The notes: generated from the letters alone by a model not told the origin. 64,000 nt of DNA from CAWEDP01 sp963807925 (GCA_963807925.1 CAWEDP010000002.1:1-64000); one strand, 5' to 3'. Positions 1-8,840 are shown, counted from the first letter of the stretch. Numbers and translations: made by a program.

Positions 1-205
1 ACATCAGCATCCGGTCAATCTCAGGACAGCCAGCCGAGAACGTGTGGAGGTTGATGTCGATCTGCCGGCCCCTTGAACATGCGGTGCTCGTACCAGTCGG
101 CCTCTCGGACCTGAAGGCGGTAGCCGGTCGCCGCGAGTACCGGCACGTACGCCGTTTCGTCAGCCGAGTCGGCGACGACGAGAACGATGTCGATGATGCG
201 TTGCT
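1..205 (-). pseudogene. GrpB-family (UPF0157) nucleotidyltransferase-like remnant
   Basis: Read on the minus strand, the stretch gives IIDIVLVVADSADE, then a YEHRMFKGP block and then DINLHTFSAGCPEIDRML, which are the characteristic blocks of the GrpB/UPF0157 family. The last block is in a different frame: one extra base (about position 64) separates the MFKGP and DINLH parts. The N-terminal third (including the VGSTSVPGL-type block) is absent because homology stops at about 205, where ankyrin coding sequence begins on the other strand. The C-terminus leaves the window. Identification rests on motif recognition. Whether the extra base is real or an assembly error cannot be decided here, but the missing 5' end makes it a true fragment. 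Confidence 0.65.
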
Positions 206-1440
206 GGACGCCGCTCGAGCTGAACGGCCGCTATCGAAAGAACTTCACGGCCGCGAAGGCCGCGGCGATGAAGGAACTGCTCCTGTCGCACGGCGCGAAG
301 ATGACCGCAGGCGCCGCGATCACGCACGGCGACGCGGACTGGCTGCGAGCTCGCCACGCGGAGGGCGTGCTGACCGATCCACAAGGACCGTACGGGCTAG
401 TGGCGCGGACGGTGATCAGCGGCGGAGCCGACATGCTGACGCTGCTGCTCGATCTCGGCTTCGACCCCGACGAGCGTCATCGTTCGGATGCTCTCGACGA
501 CAGGGTCTACTCGTGGGGAGAACCGCTCCGCACGTGCGCGATTGCCGGAAGGCCCGAGCTCGCCGAAATCCTGCTGAAGCGCGGAGCGGATCCGAATCCG
601 TCGATTCACGCGGCCTCCACGCCGATGTTCGAGGCCTACCAGCGCGGGAAACGTGACGTCATCGCCGTGCTCGAACGCTACGGCGGCTTCGCCGACGCCC
701 ACGTCGTGGGACACTTCGGCCTCATCGATCACGCGCGGCAGATGCTCGCCGACGAGGAGGCCGGACGACTCCGGCCGCGGACCGTGCCGGATGGCATGAC
801 CGTCGCGGCCCGTCTCCTCGACAGCGGTGCGGACGGCGGACACCCTCACATCGTCCGGCTCGCGCTGGAGCATCTGGATTGGCCGGCCGGCGACCAGCGC
901 TGGCACTGGAACCTGATGCGGCCGCTCGGCACGCATCCCGAGAGCGATCGCGATCGCTACTTGACGTGTTTCGCGTTGATGGTCGAACGGGCGGGAGCGA
1001 ACGCGCCCGGGCCGTACGGGCGCACGATCCTCCACGATATCTGCGCCGACTGGCCGCGCGAGACGTCGACGCCGGAGGAACGCGTGGCCCTCGCCACGAT
1101 TGTGCTCGACGCCGCCGCGCGGCTCGATCTTCGCGACGATCTGCTGAACAGCACACCGCTCGAATGGGCGTGCCGCTGGGGCCGGGTGGAACTGGTCAAG
1201 CTGTTCCTCGAGCGAGGCGCCGATCCCGTTGAGGCCGGCTCCGAGGCGTGGGCCACGCCGCAAGCGTGGGCAGAGAAAATGAAGCACGAATCCGTGTTGG
1301 AGCTGGCGGGAGTACGGACGGCCCTGCTCCTGATCAATCGCCAGGCATCTGGCTCCGACGAACCCACCGAGAGTGCCCCGCAGGCGACAACCAGTCGTGT
1401 GCAGTCCCCCTGTTGGCTCAGCGCGGCATCGAGTTCCTGA
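187..1440 (+). CDS. ankyrin-repeat protein, probably 5'-truncated
   Basis: The 417-residue product has ankyrin-type helices and hairpins: a MKELLLSHGAKM unit near residue 28, LLDLGFDPDE near 90, LAEILLKRGADPNP near 120, and a clear repeat ending in LVKLFLERGADPVE near 335. Such proteins bind other proteins; the partner is unknown. The first residues directly abut the broken GrpB remnant on the opposite strand and no convincing ribosome site precedes the ATG at 187. The original gene therefore probably started further upstream and lost its 5' end in the rearrangement. The last 45 residues are not ankyrin-like. Dropping one G just before the GTAC at about 1317 would instead end the protein near ELAEYGRPCS, a plausible true C-terminus. 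Confidence 0.6.
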   Translation: MSMMRCWTPLELNGRYRKNFTAAKAAAMKELLLSHGAKMTAGAAITHGDADWLRARHAEGVLTDPQGPYGLVARTVISGGADMLTLLLDLGFDPDERHRSDALDDRVYSWGEPLRTCAIAGRPELAEILLKRGADPNPSIHAASTPMFEAYQRGKRDVIAVLERYGGFADAHVVGHFGLIDHARQMLADEEAGRLRPRTVPDGMTVAARLLDSGADGGHPHIVRLALEHLDWPAGDQRWHWNLMRPLGTHPESDRDRYLTCFALMVERAGANAPGPYGRTILHDICADWPRETSTPEERVALATIVLDAAARLDLRDDLLNSTPLEWACRWGRVELVKLFLERGADPVEAGSEAWATPQAWAEKMKHESVLELAGVRTALLLINRQASGSDEPTESAPQATTSRVQSPCWLSAASSS

Positions 1441-1509
1441 GCAATCGTCGTCGGTTCGCACCAGGAGAGAATGCGATTCGCGCCTGACCTGCGCTGATTA
1501 CGAGCCGTT

Positions 1510-1935
1510 TCAAGAAGCGGCTTTCAGGGCTGTCACCCGCGACGAAGTCCAGAGCGTGGCAACTGGCCGTCGTGCGTCACGGGTGCTCGTCGTCTTCGAC
1601 CAGGCGAGCGCGGTAAAAGCAAATCCAGGTCGCGCGGCCTCCTGGGTTGTCAAATGTCGCTGCAATGTGCTCGACGGCATGCCGGATTCTGCCAGGAGCT
1701 GCGCGGCTCGCGAGGTCGGCGCAAGCCCTTCGACCAGGTAGCCGCCCCGTTCGGCCTCGGTGCAAATGGCGGTCAGCGCGGTTGTCTTGCCCGATCCGGC
1801 GACGCCTTCGAGCGCGACAAAAGGGTCATGACTGTCAGGGATCTGAACGACGGCCGCGCGTTGATCCTCATTCAAGTGCGGATACTGGCGCTGGACTTCG
1901 GCTTCGGCGATGGCGCTGACAGGACCGCGCGTGTG
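1510..1935 (-). pseudogene. conjugative relaxase/helicase (TraI/TraA-type) remnant
   Basis: The minus-strand reading contains LNEDQRAAVVQI, a Walker A block GVAGSGKTTAL, and an APTSRAAQLL.ESG..SSTLQRHL block. This is the order seen in the RecD-like helicase domain of MobF relaxases of the TraI/TraA family. Sequence after STLQRHL no longer matches the expected Walker B region, and neither the N-terminal relaxase domain nor the rest of the helicase is present. It is a fragment of about 140 residues, left from a conjugative element. It fits the integrase, excisionase-like and MobC-like genes further right in the same island. Confidence 0.65.
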
Positions 1936-2050
1936 CGGGCCAGCGTGCATGCAGTTGCGGAAGCGACGCGCCGTGTGCCGGCAGGGCGCCTGGTGCCGAC
2001 GGTAAAGCGTCAGCACGGGGCGAGTATAGCCCTCAGGTACAGAATAGGTA

Positions 2051-2070
2051 CAGTGATCTTGCGATCACTG
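2051..2070. repeat. small perfect inverted repeat
   Basis: CAGTGATC and GATCACTG flank a 4-base TTGC loop. It lies just outside the left end of the ISL3-like element. It could be an operator or terminator stem left from the conjugative region; nothing else supports a function. Confidence 0.4.
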
Positions 2071-2091
2071 ATTCATGCCCATTTCGGGTCT

Positions 2092-2160
2092 TCAGCAGAA
2101 TCTGTGGGTCGCTTCCGGCTCCGGGAGCTGACCCAGCGTATGGTACAGGGCGATTTCTAG
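2092..2160 (-). pseudogene. 3' end of the ISL3 transposase gene (separated by the IS5 insertion)
   Basis: Reading from 2160 down to the stop at 2092 gives a tail that ends PEPEATHRFC and continues exactly, in frame, the interrupted transposase at 3445-4629 once the IS5 element and one CTAG copy are removed. The rebuilt protein is 417 residues. This shows that the insertion, not decay, broke the gene. Confidence 0.85.
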
Positions 2161-3440
2161 CAGGATGCTGAAAAAGTGACGTTCAGCGCTCGGTTATCGT
2201 TCGCCCAATCATGATGGCGACATCGCTCGTGGCTCGTGGTCCTCATGCCTTGGTTCCGTCAGGCTGGCTGGGCCAGCAGTGTGCGCATCCGGACCAGGTT
2301 AAACGCCGCGGCGGTGAAGATGAAGTTCCAGTTGACGCGCGCGCCGCCGCGGTGTCGCAGCTTGCGCATCAGACCGACCGTCTTCATCCAGCCGAAACAT
2401 TGCTCGACCAGCTTTCGTTTCTGTTGACTGACCGCGTAGCCCGGATGTCGGGTCGTGCGCGCATCGATCGCGCTGCCGCGAGTCGCCGTCTCGGGATACT
2501 GGGCCACATGCGGGGTGACGCCCAGCGTGCGGAGTTGGTGCACGAAACCTTTGGTGTCGTAGTTCTTGTCGCCGCCGACCGTCACGCGATGGGTGTCGGG
2601 CAGATCGGCAATCATCGCCCCGGCTGCATCGCGCTCCGCCGTCCCCGTGGCATGCGTGACCAGCGCGTCGATGATCAAGCCGTGACGATTCTCCGTGAGC
2701 ACATGCCCGAGATACGCCAACTTGGCTTCCTGCCCCGAGGCTTTCTTGTACAGGCGCGCGTCCGGATCGGTGGTCGACGCATGCGTGTCGTTCGCCCGCT
2801 CCTCGCCGCGGAAGTTCACGGTCGGATTGCGGCCCGTCGGATCATCCGCTGGTGGATCCGGGCGGTCCTTGGGGCGAAAACTTTTCTGACTCGCCCACGC
2901 CTCGAGCAACGTGCCATCCACGGTGAAGTGGTCATCCGAGAGCAAGCCCGCCGCCCCCGCAGCCGCCCGCACTTCAAGGAAAAACGCCTGCGCGATGTCG
3001 CCCTCCAAGAGCCGGTCTCGATTCTTGCTGAAGACGGTCGGCACCCAGACCGGGTCATCCATACTCAGGCCGATGAACCACCGAAACAACAGGTTGTACT
3101 CGCAGTTGCTCCATCAGCAGCCGTTCGCTGCGCACGGTGCACAACGTCTGCAGCAACAACGCCCGCAGCAACTGCTCGGGCGGGATCGACGGCCGACCGA
3201 TGTCCGAGTACAGCCGGTCAAAACGAGGCGACAACCGCCCGAGCACTGCGTCGGTCATCTGCCGAATCGGACGCAGCGGATGGTCGGCAGGGATCCGATC
3301 CTCCGGCGACAGGTAACTAAACAGATGCCCCGTTTGCTGGTCGTCTCCACGCATCGGCTGGCTCCCTCCGTGAATGGGAGCATCGTAGTACGACGAGATC
3401 ACGATGTCGATCCCATGGGAGTCACTTTTTCAGCATCCTG
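2161..3440 (-). mobile_element. IS5-family insertion sequence nested in the ISL3 transposase gene
   Basis: Perfect 20-bp terminal inverted repeats (CAGGATGCTGAAAAAGTGAC at 2161 and its complement ending at 3440) bound a 1,280-bp element. It is flanked by a 4-bp CTAG duplication (2157-2160 and 3441-3444). The CTAG target fits the YTAR preference of the IS5 group. It carries one transposase gene on the minus strand. The perfect ends and exact duplication suggest a recent insertion. Confidence 0.92.
2259..3354 (-). CDS. IS5-family transposase, frameshifted
   Basis: The repaired product of about 364 residues starts MRGDDQQTG. It has the N-terminal DUF772-like block (DHPLRPIRQM, then IPPEQLLRALLLQ) and a DDE catalytic core: D in FTVDGTLLEAW, D in VGGDKNYDTKGF, E in VEQCFGWMKTVG. 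One extra base at about 3102 splits it into two overlapping frames; removing it restores LEYNLLFRWFIGL. The extra base lies 3 bases from a GTAC. As read the gene is broken, but the perfect IS ends argue that the copy is young and the indel may be a sequencing error. Confidence 0.85.
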
Positions 3441-4629
3441 CTAGGCATCGGTACGAGCGGAAGCCGTACGCCTTTCTGGTGGTCAGTTTCGCTTTGTTGT
3501 TGAAGCCCTCGACGATCCCGGCCGAAATCTCCCCGCGCGCCCGAAACCAGTTCAAGATCAGCGGTCGATGGCGGCGCAGCATCCGGGCGACCTTCTTCAT
3601 CGGCTCGATGCGGGAGCGCATGACCTGGACGCACCACTCATCGAGGAACGCGCCGGCCCAGTCGAGCGAGCGGTAGTGCCAGAAGTCGTCAAACCATTCC
3701 CGCAACAGCATGGCGCGGACCGCCCGCAGGTTGTGTTGCAGGAGCTCGCGCAAGCGGGCGCGCTGCGCGCGCGTCTGATTCTCCCGGCGTTTCAGGAGCA
3801 CCCAGCGCGCCTTCGTCAGCAGCGGCTGCCGTCCGCGCTGTCGGAGCGAGCGGACTTCGGCGCGGCGGACCTGGTCGATCGCCTCACTCATGTGTTTGGC
3901 AATGTGAAACCGGTCCAGGATGTGCAGCGCGTGCCCGGCCTTCTCGGCGACGACCTGCAGATAGGGCTTCCACATGTCGCTGCAGATGAACGCGAGCGCC
4001 GCGGTGCGCTCTTTCCCGAACCACCGGAAGAAGTGCAGCAGCGTCTTCGCCCGCCGGTGCTGGCCGATCCACAGCAACCGCTTCCGTGTGGCGTCGATCT
4101 GATACACGAGCGTGAGGAAGTTCCCGCCGTGTTGCCAGTGGATTTCATCGATGCCGATCGCACGAATTCCTGAGAGATCCACGTGATCTCGACCCCACGC
4201 GACCGCCATCGCGACCGACCGGAACACCTGGTCCCAGCTCGTGCGGAACACCCGCGCGACTTCTTGCCAACTGAGACGCTTGGCCCAGGTGGCCAGAAAC
4301 CACATATAGGTCGTCGTGAGCTGGTGCTTGCCGTCGGCCCAGGGCACCTGTTCCACCGTGACGCCGCACGCCGGGCAATCGACCCGTCGCATCATGTAGA
4401 GGAAGAACACGCGCAGCCCCCAGAGCGGCACGAACTCGAAGCGGCGCGGCGCCAGGCGATCGTACACGCCGCCGCGGCGGCCACATCCCGAACACCGTGG
4501 ACGATTGCGACCATGGGGCGCGATCGCGATGGTCAAGGCGAGTCCGCTGATCTGCTCCTCGAGGTGCACCGCGCCATAGACGAATCCGCGCTGCTTCTGA
4601 ATCCGGTTCAGGATAGTCTTGACCTGCAT
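3430..4629 (-). pseudogene. ISL3-family transposase, C-terminus cut off by IS5 insertion
   Basis: The N-terminal zinc-finger region has a CSGCGRRG pair and a VDCPACGV pair. The DDE core shows D in IGIDEIHW, D in ICSDMWKPYL and E in GIVEGFNNKAKL, followed by TTRKAYGFRSYR, all typical of ISL3. Coding sequence reaches the CTAG at 3441-3444 and then runs into IS5 sequence; the missing 22 residues are at 2092-2160. The rebuilt 417 residues match the family length. The truncated protein keeps all three catalytic acids but lacks its natural tail, so activity is uncertain. Confidence 0.88.
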
Positions 4630-4721
4630 CCCGCTGTTGGTCTCCGAGAACGGTTGGCGTCAAGCACCGCCATTCTCGCCGAGTCGACGCGGGATGCGTC
4701 ATCGATCGCAGCGCCGTGGTC

Positions 4722-4813
4722 GCGTGTGGAAGCTGACGGATCGGTGGACGCCCAGAACGCGCCCACCGATCCTTGCAAAACCACAGAACGGTTTCGCACA
4801 AGCTCCCACACGC
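4722..4813. repeat. cloverleaf repeat, copy 1
   Basis: Outer stem: GCGTGTGG.AGCT (4722) with AGCTCCCACACGC (4801-4813). It encloses two hairpins: A (4738-4772), stem GGATCGGTGG with a CCAGAAC-containing loop, and B (4773-4801), stem TGCAAAACC with an ACAGAAC loop. A conserved CTCATCGTTGTCTCT flank follows. The stems differ from those of copies 2 and 3 but remain paired, whereas the loops keep CAGAAC. It sits between the transposase start and the right end of the ISL3 element. Confidence 0.7.
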
Positions 4814-4918
4814 CTCATCGTTGTCTCTCTTTCAGAACAACTTCAGACCGGAACCTCTCAGTTTGCTGGGGCAGCGACCCACAGATTCTGCGGAGGAGGC
4901 TATTGTTCTTTACCGCCC

Positions 4919-5224
4919 ATGCGTTTCAAGGTCCACGATACCCCGATCAGCCGCGGTCCGCAGTGTCCGGGCTGCACGGTGTCGGGTCGGATGACGGTCC
5001 TGAACAGTCCTCAGGACATTGACCTTCCGCAGGACCATTTGGCATCCAAGGACCCAGGCGAGACCATTTTTTGGTGCGTGCATTGCGGGGCGGTTTCGTA
5101 TCAGTCGATTGCGGAAACCCGCGGTGTTCGTGGACGGTCGAAACCGAAGCGGGTGTCGAGAGCACGCATGGTCGGCAGGTATCGGGCAATGGGGTCTACT
5201 GCGTTTGTCTCTTGGGCTGAATAG
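4919..5224 (+). CDS. small zinc-ribbon-like hypothetical protein
   Basis: A 101-residue product starts MRFKVHDTPISRG and has two Cys pairs, CPGC near residue 16 and CVHC near residue 53, spaced as in a zinc ribbon, plus a basic C-terminus. I do not recognise the family. It begins 19 bp outside the right end of the ISL3 element and is followed after 2 bp by another small gene (5227), so the two look like one island cargo transcript. Function unknown; nucleic-acid binding would be a guess. Confidence 0.5.
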   Translation: MRFKVHDTPISRGPQCPGCTVSGRMTVLNSPQDIDLPQDHLASKDPGETIFWCVHCGAVSYQSIAETRGVRGRSKPKRVSRARMVGRYRAMGSTAFVSWAE

Positions 5225-5226
5225 GT

Positions 5227-5682
5227 ATGGCCGGCTACTGGATTCGGGTGCCTGGCCATGGCTACTTCATCCGCTTCGAGAGCTACACACCCGCCCGGTG
5301 GTTCACGACGAAGGATCGGCAGCGTGCCTACTGCTTCGCCACCCAGCAGGATGCCGAGCACGTCGCGGATCAGTTGAGACGCTACGGTCGCACCGTGACT
5401 GTCGTCACTGAGGCTCCCAAGAAGACCGCCCCGCGGGCAGATCGGTCAGAACAGATGTGGGAGAACAAGTTTCGGGAGACCACGCTCGCCAACAAGGCGG
5501 CGTGGGACAGGATCACGAAGCTCTTCGCACTCGCAGATGAAACCCGGAACAACAACGCGGAGGAAAGATCGCGTGCCTGGTCGAAAGCATGGGGCTTAAC
5601 ATTACCTTGTCAGGTCCGACGGGTCTGCACTGATCGATTCCGCTTGTACTGGCGCCGCGTGTTCGATACGCTGCGCGCGTGA
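5227..5682 (+). CDS. hypothetical protein, 3' end probably altered by IS701 insertion
   Basis: The first 120 residues (MAGYWIRVPGHG, then an aromatic, basic stretch, then a DAEHVADQLRRYG helix) read like a genuine small soluble protein, coupled to the zinc-ribbon gene 2 bp upstream. From about 5590 the coding frame enters sequence that belongs to the left part of the IS701-like element, so the last 25-30 residues are probably not native. No known domain recognised. Confidence 0.45.
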   Translation: MAGYWIRVPGHGYFIRFESYTPARWFTTKDRQRAYCFATQQDAEHVADQLRRYGRTVTVVTEAPKKTAPRADRSEQMWENKFRETTLANKAAWDRITKLFALADETRNNNAEERSRAWSKAWGLTLPCQVRRVCTDRFRLYWRRVFDTLRA

Positions 5683-6955
5683 CCACGGGGCCCGCGCGAG
5701 CGCTGTTGCGCCGGCTGGGCCAATTCCTCGACGGCTTCAGCGCGTGTTTCAGTCGGCGCCCCCAACGAGCCGCCGCCAGCCGGTATCTCGACGGGCTGCT
5801 CAACGACAGTGAGCGGAAGTCGATGCAGGCGATGCACGGCCGGTTGAGCGAGCCTGGCCAGTATCAAGCGCTGCAGCATTTCATCACGCATTCGCCGTGG
5901 GACGCGCAGCGCGTCTGGACGCAGCTGCGGGCGGTCGTCCCGGTGCGCACGGGCATCCTGGCCCTTGACGACACGGGATTCCCAAAGCAAGGGACGCACT
6001 CGGTCGGCGTGCAGCGCCAGGTACTGCGGCGCGCTCGGCAAGATCGGCAATTGTCAGGTCGCGGTCTCGAGCGCGCTCATCGCCGACGCGCGCACGTGGC
6101 CCCTCGCCTTCGACCTGTATCTGCCGGTGTCGTGGACCGACGACGCCGACCGCCGCGCGGTGGCGGGCCTGCCGCCCACGCTGCCCTTTCGCGAGAAGTG
6201 GAAGATCGCCTTGGCGCAGGTGCGGACGATTCTCCAGGCGGGGTTCACGTTGACCGGGGTGGTCGTGGACGCCGACTACGGCACCAACGCGGCGTTTCGC
6301 GCCGCCCTGGAGCGGCTCGGCTTGCCGTACGGCGTGGCGATTCGGGGCGAGGCGGTCTTCACGGTCCCCGAGGTCGGCGGTGATCCGCTCAGCGCGCGGG
6401 ATCTCGCCGCGTCCGCTCCCGAGACGGCCTGGGAGACGATCACGTGGGGCACCGGCACCGCCGGCCCGCTCACGGCGCGGTTCTGTGCGTTGCGCGTCCG
6501 GCCGCTGAAGGGGCGCGGGGATCGCTGGTTGCTCTGCGAGCGCTCCGCGACCGACGTCCGCAAGTTCTATCTGGTGCACCTACCGCCGACGGCGTCGCTC
6601 ACCGAGCTGGTGGCCCTCGCGCGCAGCCGGTGGCCGATCGAACAACAATATCGCGAGCTGAAGGACGAGCTCGGCCTCGACCACTTCGAAGGCCGGACCT
6701 ATCGCGGCTGGACGCATCACGTCGTGCTCACGGCCGTGGCCTTCACGTTCCTCCAGATCGAGCGCGGGCGCGTCACCGACGGGCCACGACCGACTCTCCC
6801 GATCGTCCGCGGCTGGGTCCGCGAGATCTTCGGGCTGCTCTACGTCCTCCACAACCGGCGACTCCTCGGCATCCTCGACAGCTTCCGCCGTCACGCGCCG
6901 CTCCGAAGGTGACCCAACGATGCGCCACCTCGCCACGACCATCCCTGTCGACTTG
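5590..6955 (+). mobile_element. IS701-like insertion sequence (ends not resolved)
   Basis: A transposase of IS701 type fills most of this interval. I could not find convincing terminal inverted repeats or a target duplication. The left limit is set where the upstream gene stops looking native, and the right limit where the IS3 element starts; IS3 may have removed or split the right end. Confidence 0.55.
5679..6912 (+). CDS. IS701-family transposase, frameshifted
   Basis: The repaired product is 410 residues from a GTG start. It shows the IS701 signature ALDDTGFPKQG (catalytic D), then YCGALGKIGNCQ, the second D in GVVVDADYGTN, and the acidic residue in IEQQYRELKDELGLDHFEGR. One extra G at about 6021 (CAG|G|TAC) puts the two halves in different frames; removing it joins VGVQRQ to YCGALGK exactly as in the family. 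The extra base creates GGTAC, matching other frameshifts in this window. As given the gene cannot make full-length transposase. Confidence 0.85.
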
Positions 6956-6998
6956 CGCTTGATCCGGTTTCGTGGACATCTTCCGAAAGGTGGATACG

Positions 6999-7316
6999 AT
7001 GTCCCGAATGGCCAAAGAGACGAAAAGCCGGCGACCGCGCCGGCGGTTTGACGACGACTTCAAGGCCCAGGCGGTGCGGCTGGTGCTGGACGAGGGCAAG
7101 ACCGTAGGCGCCGCCGCCCGCGATCTCGATTTGACCGAGACGGCGCTGCGGGAGTGGGTGAAGCGCGCCCAGGCGGACCGCTCGAACGGGCGGACGGGGT
7201 TGACGACAGCTGAACGCGAGGAGCTCGCTCGCCTCCGGAAAGAGAACCGGATTCTGCGGGAAGAGCGGGAGATCTTAAAAAAGGCGGCGGCCTTCTTCGC
7301 GAACGAGCGGCGGTGA
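6999..7316 (+). CDS. IS3-family transposase OrfA
   Basis: The product starts MSRMAKETKSRR (an ATG at 6972 is also possible). It has an HTH (DDFKAQAVRLVLDEGKTV, then LTETALREWVKRA) and a leucine-zipper-like C-terminus (ELARLRKENRIL, then EREILKKAAAFF). It binds the IS ends and is the N-terminal part of the OrfAB transposase made by -1 frameshifting at 7277. It overlaps OrfB by a 4-base GTGA. Confidence 0.88.
   Translation: MSRMAKETKSRRPRRRFDDDFKAQAVRLVLDEGKTVGAAARDLDLTETALREWVKRAQADRSNGRTGLTTAEREELARLRKENRILREEREILKKAAAFFANERR
7277..7283 (+). other. programmed -1 ribosomal frameshift site of IS3
   Basis: The heptamer A AAA AAG lies in the OrfA codons for LKKAA. Slipping back one base moves from the OrfA to the OrfB frame (orfB is -1 relative to orfA), and this frame is open through to the start of OrfB. 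This is the standard IS3 arrangement for making the fused OrfAB transposase. Confidence 0.85.
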
Positions 7317-8197
7317 GGTTCCAGTTCATCGCAGCGGAAAAGGCGCACCACTCGCTCAGTCTGTTGTGCCGGTGTCTGCGCGTGACGCGTAGCGGGTTCC
7401 ACGCGTGGCGCCGGCGACCGGAATCGCCGCGGCGGCAGCAGGATCGCCGGCTGAAGGTGCTCATCCGGACGTCCTTCGACGCCAGCAAACAAAGCTATGG
7501 CAGTCCACGGATACACCGCGATCTCCGCGAGGAGCACGCCGAACACGTGAGCCGGAAGCGTGTGATCCGATTGATGCAAGAGGAGGGCTTGAAAGCGCGG
7601 CAGTCGAAGCGGTTCGTCTGTACGACCAACAGCGCTCACGATCTGCCGGTCGCGGCCAATCTCCTCAATCGGGAGTTCACGGCCGAGGCCCCCAATCGGC
7701 GCTGGGTCGGCGACACGACGGAGTTCAAGATCGGCGAGAGCGGCAAACTCTACCTGGCCGCCATCCTCGATCTCTTCTCGCGGTTCGTCGTGGGCTGGGC
7801 GATCAGTGCGGTGAATGATCGGCACCTGGCACTCGCCGCGCTCACGATGGCGCTCAACCGCCGGTGTCCCGAGACGGGGCTGCTGCATCACTCGGATCGC
7901 GGATCGACCTACGCGAGTGAGGACTACCAGGATCGCCTGACGGCACACGGCATCACGTGCAGTATGAGCCGGACCGGCGATTGCTACGACAACGCCGTGA
8001 TGGAAGCGTTCTTCTCGACGCTGAAGACCGAGCTCGCCGACAAGTTCGCGAGCCACGGCCAGGCCAAGCGCGAGCTGTTCGACTACATCGAGGCGTTCTA
8101 CAACACCCGACGGCGGCACTCGACCCTCGACTACGTCAGTCCCGCCGAGTTCGAGCGCCAGTTCCGCTCTGGCCGCGGGAAGGAGCACTGTGCGTGA
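7313..8197 (+). CDS. IS3-family transposase OrfB (integrase core)
   Basis: 294 residues from GTG. An HTH_21-like region precedes the rve integrase core with a complete DDE: D in WVGDTTEFKIG, D in LLHHSDRGSTYAS, E in NAVMEAFFSTLKTEL, then the usual YIEAFYNTRRRHSTLDYVSP block. No internal damage is seen, so this may be a functional copy. It is translated mainly as the OrfAB fusion. Confidence 0.92.
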   Translation: MRFQFIAAEKAHHSLSLLCRCLRVTRSGFHAWRRRPESPRRQQDRRLKVLIRTSFDASKQSYGSPRIHRDLREEHAEHVSRKRVIRLMQEEGLKARQSKRFVCTTNSAHDLPVAANLLNREFTAEAPNRRWVGDTTEFKIGESGKLYLAAILDLFSRFVVGWAISAVNDRHLALAALTMALNRRCPETGLLHHSDRGSTYASEDYQDRLTAHGITCSMSRTGDCYDNAVMEAFFSTLKTELADKFASHGQAKRELFDYIEAFYNTRRRHSTLDYVSPAEFERQFRSGRGKEHCA

Positions 8198-8355
8198 TCC
8201 GCGCGATCGCGAGGATCAGCGGGATCCACAAACCGTCCAGGATGCCCCAGGAGCAACCTTCTCGAGGAGGGTCGCCACTCCGGTATCCTCAATTTCGCTG
8301 TGCGCATGGTCCCGGAGGTCGTCACGCCATTGAAACTTTTCGCGACGTCGAAGAC

Positions 8356-8450
8356 GATGTGGACGCTGCCACCCCTGTGGACGCACAGAACGCGCCCACA
8401 GGGGTTTGGAAATCTCGCCAAGAACGCGAGATTCCCACAGCCTCCACATC
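8356..8450. repeat. cloverleaf repeat, copy 2
   Basis: Outer stem: GATGTGGACGCTG (8356-8368) with CAGCCTCCACATC (8438-8450). Hairpin A (8371-8405): stem ACCCCTGTGG..GC around ACAGAAC. Hairpin B (8406-8437): stem GGAAATCTCGC around CAAGAAC. The flank GATCATTGTTTTCTC follows. It lies just right of the IS3 element and directly before a KTSC coding segment that has no start codon. Confidence 0.72.
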
Positions 8451-8468
8451 GATCATTGTTTTCTCTGA

Positions 8469-8741
8469 CGAAGAGGAAGAACGAAGAACAAAACCACTCA
8501 GATCAACTGTCCACCGAATCGGATCACCCCCAACTCGTCCTGGATCCGGACCGTCACCTACGCGTCCGATGCGTCGCTGACCGTCCGCTTGCGCAACGGG
8601 GCCGTCTATCGCTACTTCACCGTGCCGCGGTCCATCCTCGACGAATTCCTGGCCGCCCCGTCGAAAGGCGCCTATTTCACACCGCGCATTCGGCGGGCCT
8701 TCCCCCACACACAGATCGTCGGGCCTCCGCAGCGACCCTGA
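8469..8741 (+). pseudogene. KTSC-domain protein lacking a start codon
   Basis: The open frame gives SSWIRTVTYASDASLTVRL, then GAVYRYFTVP, then APSKGAYFTPRIRRAFPH. This is the pattern of KTSC domains (about 60 residues, single-stranded-nucleic-acid-associated small proteins). The frame is open from 8469, but no ATG, GTG or TTG precedes the domain, because sequence upstream is the end of cloverleaf repeat copy 2. The repeat or the neighbouring IS3 probably removed the 5' end. Confidence 0.6.
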
Positions 8742-8840
8742 CTCCTCCTTCATTGGTCCAACCGTCGGGGTGGTCAACCGGAGTGCGACCGCCACATCGC
8801 TGAATCTGACAATGTAGTGTTAATCGGCGATCACAATCTG

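Larger units (their letters stand above)
2086..4900 (-). mobile_element. ISL3-family insertion sequence, interrupted by an IS5-family element
   Basis: The ends are imperfect 31-bp inverted repeats (2086-2116 and 4870-4900) that share the uninterrupted core GCAGAATCTGTGGGTCGCT. Without the nested element the length is about 1.53 kb, normal for ISL3. The transposase is on the minus strand and its stop codon lies inside the left inverted repeat. I see no matching 8-bp target duplication at the outer flanks, so the element may have recombined since insertion. Between the transposase start and the right end there is a 92-nt cloverleaf repeat (4722-4813) that is probably not part of the original IS. 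Confidence 0.8.
6960..8239 (+). mobile_element. IS3-family insertion sequence
   Basis: The left end TGATCCGGTTTCGTGGA (6960) and the right end, read inward as TGGACGGTTTGTGGA from 8239, form an imperfect inverted repeat beginning TG, as IS3 elements do. The 1,280-bp length fits. It contains orfA and orfB with an A6G slippery heptamer. No 3-bp target duplication was evident, so the exact ends are provisional. Confidence 0.75.

Noticed and set aside
397..1461. Long minus-strand frame opposite the ankyrin gene
   Set aside because: Composition mirrors the ankyrin codons; no domain or ribosome site, so an antisense shadow.
3102..3102. Programmed frameshifting in the IS5, IS701 and core genes
   Set aside because: No slippery heptamers or following structures at these sites, and the shifts require removing a base; only the IS3 A6G site qualifies as programmed.
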